The notes beneath the pieces are model-generated. The model ran no database searches. It saw only the letters and a program-made list of their open reading frames with translations, and had not been told where the DNA came from. A DNA stretch of 64,000 bases, from the NCBI GenBank assembly GCA_033852175.1, contig JAWSUY010000058.1:77085-141084 (forward strand). Direction: 5' to 3'. The stretch comes from Agarilytica sp033852175 (GTDB taxonomy: Bacteria > Pseudomonadota > Gammaproteobacteria > Pseudomonadales > Cellvibrionaceae). Positions 19,274 through 28,189 of the stretch are shown here, piece after piece. Numbering within the stretch: position 1 is the stretch's first letter; the number at the start of each line of letters is the position of its first letter. The translations under genes and the position numbers were made by a program.

Positions 19274-19726
19274 ATGAACGTCAAAAATATCCGAATAATT
19301 AAAATGGCAACAGATCATGGGCGGAATATCCCAGAAGAAGTGCCGCAGCAGTTCTGGGACATCATTGAACAGGCAAATGGCGACTCTGCTGTTCTACGCG
19401 TCGAATTACAATCTATGGCTGTCGAAGACATTATTAAGCTCTACTGGAACTACGAAGAAGCCGTGGCGCAGATAAAACCTTTATATTATGAGTTCGGTCG
19501 ATTTTCTGAAGATAGTGTCGATGAGATTTGTTATTGGTTAGTGGCTCAAGGGAGTTCTGCTTATAGGGAGTTTTGGCATGCGCCCGATGAGGCAATCACA
19601 AATGAGAGCAGCCCCTATTCACAGTTAAAAAATGATCCGGGTTTGATGAGCGAAATATATGAGGTTTATGAGGAACGATTTCATGAGCCTTTGCCGGATA
19701 AAGGTCATGCATATTTCGTTGAGTAA
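19274..19726 (+). CDS. DUF4240-like putative immunity protein
   Basis: This small 150-residue cytoplasmic protein is encoded 114 bp after the toxin. The pattern FWDIIEQA near residue 27, then MAVEDIIKLYWNYEEA, DEICYWLVAQG and FWHAPDEA resembles the DUF4240 family, which is often found among toxin immunity proteins. It is acidic, as expected for a partner of a nuclease. The immunity role is inferred from position directly after the toxin C-terminus and from the family resemblance. The second ATG at 19304 is an alternative start. Confidence 0.55.
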   Translation: MNVKNIRIIKMATDHGRNIPEEVPQQFWDIIEQANGDSAVLRVELQSMAVEDIIKLYWNYEEAVAQIKPLYYEFGRFSEDSVDEICYWLVAQGSSAYREFWHAPDEAITNESSPYSQLKNDPGLMSEIYEVYEERFHEPLPDKGHAYFVE

Positions 19727-19777
19727 ATAGTGCCGGTTTAATGTGCGGTTAATGGTTCTACGACCAAGGTTGATTAA

Positions 19778-20770
19778 ATGAAAAAATGCAGTGAAAATAT
19801 TTTACTTAATTCAACGAATGTACATGATGTTAGTGTGGAAGATTGTAATTTGGCGGACGAAACGTTAGAAAAAATACGAGCCAATAATGTCAACCTTACG
19901 CGTGTTGATTTAAGTCGCGCCAATCTCCAGGGTGGGCACTGGCGAGGTTGTTTCTTTGGTCATGTTAATCTCGATGAAGTTCAAGCGCTTAAGCTCACTA
20001 TGCGCTTGTGTGATTTTGAACACGTTACGGTACGTAAAGCGTCTTTTTGTGATTCGGCTTTGGAAAACTGTAATGCGCAAGGCTGTGATTTTGAAGGTTC
20101 TTTTTTCACGGACACATCCCTTACTGATAGTAATTTTAATCGTGCGAGTTTTGCGGGTTCAGTGATGACGGATGTTGATGCCGGTTATTGTGATATGCGC
20201 GGTGTGGATTTTCGTTCGGCTGTATTGGTGCGTTGTAATTTTCAAGATGCGGATTTACGTGGTGCTGATTTTACGGGTGCTAAATTGGATGAGGTTGATT
20301 TTCACGGTGCGGATATAACGGGCGCTTTATTTGATGCGGATTTGGTGGTCGATGTAAAGGACGAGGTGGACAATGGGGCTTTGCCTTCTGATTTTTCAGA
20401 TTTGATTGCGGCTGTTAATCCGGTTGTGGAAAGTTTGTTTAAGGTGGGCGGGGATAAGGGCTTTGTTAATGGTTCGAAAATGACGGATGAATTGGAGTCG
20501 TTGATGAAGAAGTTTGGCCAACCTCGAGCCTCTAAGGTGGTCGATTCTGGGTTTAATCATGAGATAACGGACATGTTGAATCACGCATCGAAGGTGGGGA
20601 TTGGTCCGTTATTGGATTCTTTGAAGCAGGATGGTGGTGAGCCGCCGTTGGTGGTTCAGGAGATGATTGAGGGGTTGATGGCGGATATGGAGTTAGGTGA
20701 TGGCGCGACGGCGGAGGATTTGTTGTCGGCTTTGAGTTCGACCTTGGAGGGTAAGGGGGTTAAGCATTAG
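19778..20770 (+). CDS. Pentapeptide-repeat protein
   Basis: Residues ~30-195 are a run of about thirty A(D/N)LxX-type pentapeptides (VDLSRANLQGG, CDFEGSFF, ADLRGADFTGAKL), which fold as a right-handed quadrilateral beta helix. The C-terminal ~130 residues are helical and unrelated to the repeats. It has no signal peptide. It is the last eCIS-like gene, 51 bp after the putative immunity gene. Pentapeptide proteins can mimic DNA or act as scaffolds; here it could help protect DNA against the nuclease cargo or act as a cargo adaptor. That assignment is inference. Confidence 0.7.
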   Translation: MKKCSENILLNSTNVHDVSVEDCNLADETLEKIRANNVNLTRVDLSRANLQGGHWRGCFFGHVNLDEVQALKLTMRLCDFEHVTVRKASFCDSALENCNAQGCDFEGSFFTDTSLTDSNFNRASFAGSVMTDVDAGYCDMRGVDFRSAVLVRCNFQDADLRGADFTGAKLDEVDFHGADITGALFDADLVVDVKDEVDNGALPSDFSDLIAAVNPVVESLFKVGGDKGFVNGSKMTDELESLMKKFGQPRASKVVDSGFNHEITDMLNHASKVGIGPLLDSLKQDGGEPPLVVQEMIEGLMADMELGDGATAEDLLSALSSTLEGKGVKH

Positions 20771-20918
20771 TTTTGATTTTAACCTCGTTCCAACGTTATC
20801 AGTACAGTATTACTTGGATAACTCTACCTTCATCTCATCCGATGGGTTGTCGGTGCGAATAGATATCGAGTCTGAAAGGGTGGTAGATGGATTAAACGAT
20901 TGGAGTCCGCTACAGCGT

Positions 20919-21013
20919 TTCGCGAAGTGTTTTTAAGACACGCAGTAAACCCATCCATGGGGGCTCGCTAATGCCATCCTTGGCATTAGACGGTCTTAAA
21001 AACACTTCGCGAA
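20919..21013 (+). repeat. Intergenic palindromic element, copy E
   Basis: It has perfect 21-bp inverted arms (20919-20939 and 20993-21013) that are unrelated in sequence to the arms of the other copies. The core reads AGACACGC, GTAAACCCATCCATGGGGGCTCG, AATGCCA/TGGCATT and GACGGTCT. It marks the end of the eCIS block. The rest of the 20771-21176 gap has no gene. Confidence 0.8.
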
Positions 21014-21176
21014 CCCCTGCAGCTACGTGCCTTTTCTGAATTGTTCTTGTTTCTCCTACTTCGCTCTAATGGCCCCTATCCAAAGAGTCGCCGGAGGAGT
21101 AGGGGGCTTGATTTTAAAACAATGAAAACGAAAAAATACAAATCCTCGAATATTGGAAAACGGAAAAGTGATCTCT

Positions 21177-24100
21177 ATGCGAAGTAAGATACAAAGAAAA
21201 CCCGTTAAAAATCCCTACCAAAAATTCTCGGAATATAAGAACGCGCACAAAAACGAAACCATCATCGTCTGTGGATGCGGTCATTCTTTAAAAACCCTAG
21301 AACATCCAGAACGAACGATTACTATTGGTGTTAATGATGTCGGTCGGCAATTCACGCCAGACTATTTGGTTGTCTTAAATCCGAAGAACCAATTTAAAGG
21401 CGATCGATTCAAGTATGTTGAAAACAGTACGTCAAAGGCGTTGTTTACCCAGCTTAACCTTAAAACGAAGCACAAAAACACGGTTAAATTTAAACTGGGT
21501 AAGCGTGGCGGGACGAATTTTGATGATTCTATATCCCTGCCGTATACCCGAAATTCTCCTTACGTAGCTTTATGTTTGGCCATCCATACGGGGGCTAGTC
21601 GGATAGGGCTGATCGGTGTCGATTTCACTCAAGATCACTTCTTTTCAAAAACGGGGAAGCACTCCCTAAGTGCCAGTCTTAAATCAATTGATCAAGAGTA
21701 TCGTAAGTTATTTAAGGCCGCGAAGGATTGGGGGGTTGATATTGTGAACCTCAGTAATGAAAGTAAAGTTACGGCATTCCCTAAAGAATCTTTCGAAGAG
21801 TTTTACGTGCATTCAGATTCACATACAACGCTATCCAGTAGTGAAAACATTACGGAGCAGGATGATGTGACTCCTTCACGATTGGGAGAGGCGAGTCTGC
21901 GAGACGAAAATCCGAAAGAAATGACGTTGAATCAAGTGAAGGTGGTAAAAATAAAACAGCCAAAAAACAATCCGAAAGAAAAACCGCTAAAAATAGTCTC
22001 GTATTCCACAACGCCGGTTGCGGGTGTGCCAGAAATTTTGTCAAACTGCATCAATCGTTATACCAATAATGAATGTCGCTGTGTTTGGGCAACGAACAGT
22101 TATGGGAATGGAGTGATTTTCCAGTCGGACATCGAGTGGAAGGTTCAGCCTAAACTGGCCATGCAAGTGTTAAACGATGCCGATCTCGTCATTGTCCATA
22201 ATGGAAAAGTTGCCGTACAGCATCAAGCTTTATTACGCAGAAAGCCCGTTATCACTATGGCTCATAATTATATTTGGAATGTGGATCAAAGTTTTGTTAA
22301 GCGAGGTTATCCCGGTGTGGTCGTTGCACAGTACCAAGCAACACTGCCTGAGTTTAAGTGCTGGACGCCGATTCCAAATCCTATGATATTAAACGGAATA
22401 TTAAGTGGATTTGGAACTGAGGGTTTAGATGAGATTCCCCATTCTTCTGTTGTTGCTATAAGAAGTTTAGCCCTCAAAAATGACAGGATTAGTATTTGTT
22501 ATACGCCGTCAGGAAAGCATGACCTTTACCCAAAGAATCATCGTTTATATTGGCATTCAAAAGGCTATACCACCACGATGGCGATATTGGATAAACTCGC
22601 CAGTCTGTACCCAATCAAGCTAGAAGTTATTCGTGATAAGCAATTGCCTCATAGCGAGGTTCTCGCGATGAAGGAACGATCGCATATAGTTGTTGATGAA
22701 TGTGTAACGGGCAGCTATCACCGCAATAGTTTGGAAGGCTTGGAGTCTGGCTGCGTGGTAATTAATGGAATGGGGATACTTAAAGGGCTAGGTCCGATAT
22801 TTGAAAACTGTGCGGGTGCGACTTCTCCATTTATGGGTTGTGGTTTGGATAAACTCGAAGCTGTGCTCGTTGGTTTGATCAGTAAGGGGCTAGAAGCACT
22901 AATTGATGATGGAGAGAAGAATAGGGTATGGATAGAAAACCATTGGTGTTTTTCGGATCAATGGGAAAGCATGTGGATGCCTGTGGTAGAAAAGTCCTTG
23001 ACCGTGAATAGCACCTCAAATAAAAACAACATCTCAAATAGAAGTCGTATCTCAAGTAAAGACCGTGGCTTAAATAAAGACGCTAAAGCCCGTCGCTTAG
23101 CCAAAAACAGCCAGTCAAAAGAAAATAATTCAACTGAAACAAACTTAGCAGAAACGAATTCAGTTGAACCAAGCCGTGGTCAGAACGAGAAGAACGAGGT
23201 CGTCGCTAACCTTAAACCGCATAAGGTAAAAGTACGGATTCCAAAGCCGACGAAATCAAAACACGCTAAAGTCAAAAACGGTGACATTCCGGTTTATTGG
23301 ACTTGCAGACAAAGCCGTCGTGGGAATTTTGGCGATATGTTGTCTCCGGTTTTAACGAAGTCCTTAAGTGGAAAAAATGCAGTATTTCGCAATACGGGTT
23401 CACGTCTATTTGCTGTAGGTTCATTGCTTAAATTCGCAGACCGAGGTGACACTGTTTGGGGGACTGGTTTTATCAGTGCTACGGATAAGTGTAAGCGAGG
23501 TTTGGATATTCGAGCCGTTCGCGGCCCCTTAACTCGCGACATTATTCGTAAACAAGGGTTTGATTGTCCGGAAGTCTATGGCGATCCGGGTTTGTTATTG
23601 CCAGCGCTGTACCCGCAATTAAAGCAGGGAATGAAACATAAACAGGAACGGAAACAAAAGGGAATAGGGATTATTCCCCACTATGTTGATTATGAACGGG
23701 TACGTTCACAGCTTGCGCATAAGGGGTTTAGGGTTATTGATATTCGTGCTGGTATCGACCAGGTAATTAAGGCCGCGACTCAATGCGAAGTGCTACTGTG
23801 CAGTTCTTTGCATGGCTGTATTTTGGGAGAGTCTTACGGTATTCCAACCGCTTGGGTGGAGCTGAGCGATAAAGTGGTGGGTAAGGGATTTAAATTCCGT
23901 GACTACTACGCCTCTACCGATAGAGCCCCCGAATGTGTGGATTGGCGTAAGCGTATTGATATAGATTGCGCTGTGAATATGGCTCTAGATTTATCTCCTC
24001 CGAAAATTGAGTTAAACCCCTTGCTTGACGCTTTCCCTTATCCGAATGAATGTACGTCAATTATTCGATCACGATTAGGCAGTATTTTTAGGCAAGCATC

Positions 24101-26252
24101 AGATGATAATAAATCGGACAGTGATAATAACGGGGAAATTTCTTCAAATAGAGCGGGTGTGATCAATCGCTTAGAAATAGAATCCTTCATAAAACCGGAT
24201 GAGGCTATCGGCGAACGAAAAGTGCTCCAGCCAAAGAAAACGACAACAGAGTCGAGGCTTATAGAGGTAAGTGTGAGCGAGTCGAATGGACTCAAAGTCA
24301 ACCCTAATAGGAAACAAAAAATTGCTGTATTTGGAGCAATAACAGAAAATTACACAGAGTATATGATCGCTAGCCTACGCTCTTTTTTGAAGTGTAATCA
24401 AAATTCTGATGCAGAGTATGACGGATTTATACTCGGCCATTCTTTTAGCGTGCGAACTCAACGATTGATATCCAGTTTTGGAATAGGGTATGTCAATATT
24501 AATCTCAGTAAAGAGTTTGCCCGAAATTCCAGGCATCGTTACCCTGGGGAATGTTTTTGGATTTTTAAAGGTCCAGAGCTATTCGCAGATCGCGGTTATC
24601 AATACTCACTTGCTGTTGATGGCGATACGCTGTGCAACAAACCGCTTGATGTTTCTTGGCTGCCTCAGTTAAAGCATATTGCAGGTGTGAATAGGGGTTG
24701 TGGCGTTGGTAAATTTCTGTCGAATTTAAAACAACTCGACACACTCAAGGTTAGCTTTGGCCTAGATGAAGAGACACTAACGCGTCCGGCGACCAATTCG
24801 GGCGTTCTGTTTTTTAACAATACAGAATTGGTCAAAGAACAATTTTTTGATCGTATGGTGAAAACTTACCAGCGCTCGGAACGGATAGGAGTACTAAGGG
24901 GAGGGGATGACTCAACTCTTGCGCTGTTTTTAGCAAGTTATCCGAATATCGAATTGCATATTCTAGAGGACTCGTGGAATGTCTATCGAGGAATATCCGA
25001 TTCAGTAAATGGAGATTTATTGAAATCACTTTTGATGGGCAGCTATATTATTCACCTAAGCAGTTTGAAGCCCTGGCATCATCACAGTCATTACCCGAAC
25101 ACTTTAGTTAAAAATGCCATTGAGCAGTGGCGTGCACTGTGGCCGAATTCAAAAAACCAACGGCGTATGCGTTCAATTGCGCGAGCTAAAGAACGATTAC
25201 TAACAGCGTCCAATAAGACTAAAGAGAAAGCGCTATCCAGGTCTCTCGACGCCAGTCATGTAAACCGCAAGGTTAAAGTCGTAGCCAATAAAAACCGAGC
25301 CGCAAGCAGCACACAGCCATCAAGAGGAAAACCCCAATCGAATCGACAAGTCGCCACTAGCAGTTTAGGTATCGATCTATACTGGTATAGAGGCAAAGCA
25401 TTGAATATGGGCGATGAAATAGCCCCGTATTTACTCCGTAAAATTCTCACCGAAAGGCTCGGCATTTCTGAACGTCAGATTCCCAATAAGCCGGTAAAAG
25501 ACCCCGCCAAAGCGTTAAATTTATCTCTACTGTCTGTCGGTAGCATAATGCGGTTATCCGGCAGCAATACAATCGTGTGGGGTAGCGGTATACGCAATAT
25601 TGATCAAGCAGTTAATAAAGCTGCAAAGTTTTGTGCAGTACGCGGACCATTAACACGCAGGCGATTGCTTCAGCTCGGCTACAACTGCCCCGAAGTCTAC
25701 GGCGACCCGGCGGTGTTATTACCAAAGTACTACCATCCAAAAGTAGCAAAACGTTATGCCCTCGGCATCATCCCGCACTTGGTGGATTACGCAGAGATCA
25801 AACGGCAATACGCGGGTATAAAAAACGTATTGGTTATCGATCTGAATACTGCGAACATAGAATTGGTTATACGCCAAATATTGAGTTGTGAAGACACTGC
25901 ATCCAGCTCTCTGCACGGACTGATACTATCGGTGGCTTACGAAATTCCCACAAAATGGATTAAATGTGCGGGGAATATAATGGGCGACGATACAAAATTT
26001 TATGACTACTTTGCATCGTTGAATCCTAAAGTATACGAAGCATTGAATCTCGATAGTGTAACGATTCCATATTTGACTACGGGTCAAAGCGATGCGTTCG
26101 AGTGTTATCGTCCGCTTATCCTAACAGCGCCGTATCCCAGCATTCAAAAGATAAAAGCATCAACATGGCGCCACAATCAAACAATCGACTTAAGCAAACT
26201 TGAAAATGCGTTTCCAGTAGAGTTTTTCCAGCGGTTGGTCATGGTTGGGTAG
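21177..26252 (+). CDS. Five-domain glycan enzyme: two GTs, two pyruvyl transferases
   Basis: This single 1691-residue frame carries five domains. Residues ~10-210 are DUF115-like (IIVCGCGHSL, NDVGRQFTPDYLV, GLIGVDF). Residues ~270-605 are GT4-like (YSTTPVAGVPEI). Residues ~701-957 are a polysaccharide pyruvyl-transferase domain (GNFGDMLSP, VRGPLTRD, EVYGDPGLLLP, SSLHG). Residues ~1048-1321 are a GT8-like domain with a DGD motif. Residues ~1397-1658 are a second pyruvyl-transferase domain (LNMGDEIAP, VRGPLTRR, EVYGDPAVLLP, SSLHG). Low-complexity Lys/Asn/Ser linkers join them. ATG 21177 (GGAAAAG upstream) was preferred to the in-frame TTG at 21153. It probably builds or modifies a surface glycan; no partner genes are adjacent. 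Confidence 0.75.
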   Translation: MRSKIQRKPVKNPYQKFSEYKNAHKNETIIVCGCGHSLKTLEHPERTITIGVNDVGRQFTPDYLVVLNPKNQFKGDRFKYVENSTSKALFTQLNLKTKHKNTVKFKLGKRGGTNFDDSISLPYTRNSPYVALCLAIHTGASRIGLIGVDFTQDHFFSKTGKHSLSASLKSIDQEYRKLFKAAKDWGVDIVNLSNESKVTAFPKESFEEFYVHSDSHTTLSSSENITEQDDVTPSRLGEASLRDENPKEMTLNQVKVVKIKQPKNNPKEKPLKIVSYSTTPVAGVPEILSNCINRYTNNECRCVWATNSYGNGVIFQSDIEWKVQPKLAMQVLNDADLVIVHNGKVAVQHQALLRRKPVITMAHNYIWNVDQSFVKRGYPGVVVAQYQATLPEFKCWTPIPNPMILNGILSGFGTEGLDEIPHSSVVAIRSLALKNDRISICYTPSGKHDLYPKNHRLYWHSKGYTTTMAILDKLASLYPIKLEVIRDKQLPHSEVLAMKERSHIVVDECVTGSYHRNSLEGLESGCVVINGMGILKGLGPIFENCAGATSPFMGCGLDKLEAVLVGLISKGLEALIDDGEKNRVWIENHWCFSDQWESMWMPVVEKSLTVNSTSNKNNISNRSRISSKDRGLNKDAKARRLAKNSQSKENNSTETNLAETNSVEPSRGQNEKNEVVANLKPHKVKVRIPKPTKSKHAKVKNGDIPVYWTCRQSRRGNFGDMLSPVLTKSLSGKNAVFRNTGSRLFAVGSLLKFADRGDTVWGTGFISATDKCKRGLDIRAVRGPLTRDIIRKQGFDCPEVYGDPGLLLPALYPQLKQGMKHKQERKQKGIGIIPHYVDYERVRSQLAHKGFRVIDIRAGIDQVIKAATQCEVLLCSSLHGCILGESYGIPTAWVELSDKVVGKGFKFRDYYASTDRAPECVDWRKRIDIDCAVNMALDLSPPKIELNPLLDAFPYPNECTSIIRSRLGSIFRQASDDNKSDSDNNGEISSNRAGVINRLEIESFIKPDEAIGERKVLQPKKTTTESRLIEVSVSESNGLKVNPNRKQKIAVFGAITENYTEYMIASLRSFLKCNQNSDAEYDGFILGHSFSVRTQRLISSFGIGYVNINLSKEFARNSRHRYPGECFWIFKGPELFADRGYQYSLAVDGDTLCNKPLDVSWLPQLKHIAGVNRGCGVGKFLSNLKQLDTLKVSFGLDEETLTRPATNSGVLFFNNTELVKEQFFDRMVKTYQRSERIGVLRGGDDSTLALFLASYPNIELHILEDSWNVYRGISDSVNGDLLKSLLMGSYIIHLSSLKPWHHHSHYPNTLVKNAIEQWRALWPNSKNQRRMRSIARAKERLLTASNKTKEKALSRSLDASHVNRKVKVVANKNRAASSTQPSRGKPQSNRQVATSSLGIDLYWYRGKALNMGDEIAPYLLRKILTERLGISERQIPNKPVKDPAKALNLSLLSVGSIMRLSGSNTIVWGSGIRNIDQAVNKAAKFCAVRGPLTRRRLLQLGYNCPEVYGDPAVLLPKYYHPKVAKRYALGIIPHLVDYAEIKRQYAGIKNVLVIDLNTANIELVIRQILSCEDTASSSLHGLILSVAYEIPTKWIKCAGNIMGDDTKFYDYFASLNPKVYEALNLDSVTIPYLTTGQSDAFECYRPLILTAPYPSIQKIKASTWRHNQTIDLSKLENAFPVEFFQRLVMVG

Positions 26253-26576
26253 GGGCGGGTGACTGAAGACGGGTGACTGATGACGGGGGCAGTAAAGTGC
26301 TTTGAGTAAGAGTTCAGTTATTGTGTCTGGCGCGATTTTGTCATTACCGCTAAAATCAGCACGTATTTTTTTTAGCAGATCAAAAAAATTTGAATACATT
26401 CAAAATTTAGCGATTCAAAATTATTATATTGGCATGTTAACCATCGTCGGCCATGGCGTAAATCATCATATCGACTTATATTGTGTCTTTGCTAAGAAGC
26501 CTAGCTTTCAACGAGTGGAGGGCGAAGTTTCTAATACCGTTAACAAACAATAAAACAGTTATTTACGGGGTTGATT

Positions 26577-26834
26577 ATGAACTATCTGAAAGTTATCGTG
26601 CCGAGTTTGTCGCTTGGTCTAGGGTTAGCCTTTGCTTGTGTTGCGTCTTCCGAAATAGGAAGGAGTGATGCGAATGAAGTTAATTTTATCGATTTCGCAT
26701 CCGAAAAGTCAGTAACCTGTTATCACGATAATACGGCCTATTCAAAGGGCGATATCATTTGTCTAAGCGGGCGTGATCACAAATGTAATAGCCGTGGTAA
26801 GTGGACGGCCTTGGGGACGACCAGCAGTTGCTGA
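26577..26834 (+). CDS. DUF1496-like small secreted protein
   Basis: An 85-residue protein with an N-terminal hydrophobic segment (~5-27, LGLGLAFACVA) and a Cys-rich C-terminus: CYHDNTAYSKGDIICLSG, then C and a final C. This matches the DUF1496 pattern (CY-x3-AYS-x-G-x-I). The ATG at 26577 was chosen; the TTG two codons earlier is weaker. The gap 26253-26576 is AT-rich and holds only a degenerate heptamer tract at its left end. Confidence 0.65.
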   Translation: MNYLKVIVPSLSLGLGLAFACVASSEIGRSDANEVNFIDFASEKSVTCYHDNTAYSKGDIICLSGRDHKCNSRGKWTALGTTSSC

Positions 26835-26930
26835 TCGGACAATCAAAAATATAGGTTGCATGCCTGTATGTGTTTTTTCGCATGTTATCAAAGCTGTGTT
26901 CTTTATTTTATAAAATAGGGGGGGGTTAAG

Positions 26931-27269
26931 ATGGAAGTTCTAGTCGGTGTAGTAGCTCTACTAGTTGCGTTATGGCAGCTTAATTTACAAAAAAAAGAAA
27001 TCGTACGTACAGGCAAGGTGTCAACACTTGTCCATATGGCCACCGTTGTTAAGGACAAGATTGATCGGTATGAAAAAATAATTGCTGAGCAGAAGGGAAA
27101 GCAAGCTAAATGGAAGTCGCTAGCAGATAGAGTTAATAATGAGCTAAGGCCACTGCTGGATAAGTTAAATAAAGATATTTTGGAAACGACATCCAGCTAT
27201 GATGTATCGCTAACGTTGCGGGATACTCGCGAGATAACAACACAAAAAATTGACATGGCAGAGTGCTGA
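26931..27269 (+). CDS. Small membrane-anchored coiled-coil protein
   Basis: A 112-residue product with one N-terminal transmembrane helix (LVGVVALLVALWQL) and a Lys/Glu-rich helical remainder (KDKIDRYEKIIAEQKGKQ, VNNELRPLLDKL) that looks like a coiled coil. A G-rich run precedes the ATG. No family was recognised. The gene stands alone and ends at a shared terminator. Confidence 0.45.
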   Translation: MEVLVGVVALLVALWQLNLQKKEIVRTGKVSTLVHMATVVKDKIDRYEKIIAEQKGKQAKWKSLADRVNNELRPLLDKLNKDILETTSSYDVSLTLRDTREITTQKIDMAEC

Positions 27270-27297
27270 CTGTTTTGGTCTAATAAGCACAATAAAA

Positions 27298-27323
27298 AAA
27301 GGGAGCCTAATCAGCTCCCTTTT
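27298..27323. terminator. Bidirectional terminator hairpin
   Basis: The stem AAAGGGAGC / GCTCCCTTT with a 7-nt loop is followed by TTTT on the + strand and by a T-rich run on the minus strand. It separates the + gene at 26931-27269 from yrbL on the minus strand. Confidence 0.85.
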
Positions 27324-27361
27324 GAATGTCTGCAACCTAAAGCTTTCTGCGCTATAGAGCC

Positions 27362-28039
27362 CTAACCAAAAAACACATTACGTAAACGCTCATTTTCCCC
27401 ATACTGTTTCAGCATGGAACGTTCAAAGCGGTGCCATTTTCGTGTAATTTTTCTGCGCGCGAAAAACTTGCTGTAATCACATATTGGCAATAAGTCGGTG
27501 TTGCCAATATTGTCAATAATGACCAGTCGGCCTTCATCTTCATTGATTTTTTTATACAAAATATTTTCAGTCAATATGGTTCGAACTAAAATAACCTGGT
27601 CGTAGATATCCGACTTAAGAAAGCTAAAGGCCTTTTTTAGGCTTTGGTAATACAGTTGGGAGCGTTCAGAGTCACTATCGGTTTCAAGATAGTGCTCCAG
27701 GGTTTTTGATATTTCCCCGTCATGATCACGAACCAAGTCAAATTCTTCACCGGGCCCCATGTTGGTTTCAACAAAACCGTAAAATTGTGAAAGCGAGTCC
27801 CAGGTAACGCCGCGTTTTTGCAGCAGTTTATAGCATGCTCGCTCACGTCGGCTTTCTTTGGAGTTTAAGGCCCCAACTTTAATGCACCGATCTTTATTTT
27901 CTGGGTGAGCATAGCAAGCGCGATGTGAGCCTTCGCCGATAAAATCAGACTTGGCAATCTCGATTATACCTGTGCTTTTGTCTGCTGTTCCCGCAGTAGC
28001 TTGCGCTGTCACTGTACCGACCTCATCAACTTTACTCAT
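27362..28039 (-). CDS. yrbL: YrbL family protein
   Basis: This 225-residue protein matches the PhoP-regulatory-network protein YrbL: a kinase-like Gly-rich start (IGEGSHRACYAHPENKDRCIKVG), then RRERACYKLL, LEHYL, and a C-terminal VIIDNIGNTDLLP (catalytic-loop-like). Residues 1-25 are a Thr/Ala-rich extension. In enterics yrbL is a PhoP/BasR target of unknown function. The protein is cytoplasmic and encoded alone, ending at a strong terminator. Confidence 0.8.
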   Translation of the reverse strand: MSKVDEVGTVTAQATAGTADKSTGIIEIAKSDFIGEGSHRACYAHPENKDRCIKVGALNSKESRRERACYKLLQKRGVTWDSLSQFYGFVETNMGPGEEFDLVRDHDGEISKTLEHYLETDSDSERSQLYYQSLKKAFSFLKSDIYDQVILVRTILTENILYKKINEDEGRLVIIDNIGNTDLLPICDYSKFFARRKITRKWHRFERSMLKQYGENERLRNVFFG

Positions 28040-28189
28040 TGTATTAAACGTTTCTCGTTATGTTCATCACTGCGTCAAAAGACTAAATGAATGACCCAAT
28101 AAATTTTTTCGCATTATACACAAATAGACAACAGGTCACGGATGACCCCAATAAAAAATCCCCATCAGTGCTTTTACCACACGATTACA

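Noticed and set aside
26302..26553. 83-aa open frame on +
   Set aside because: TTG start, AT-rich, random-looking; more likely upstream region of the DUF1496 gene.
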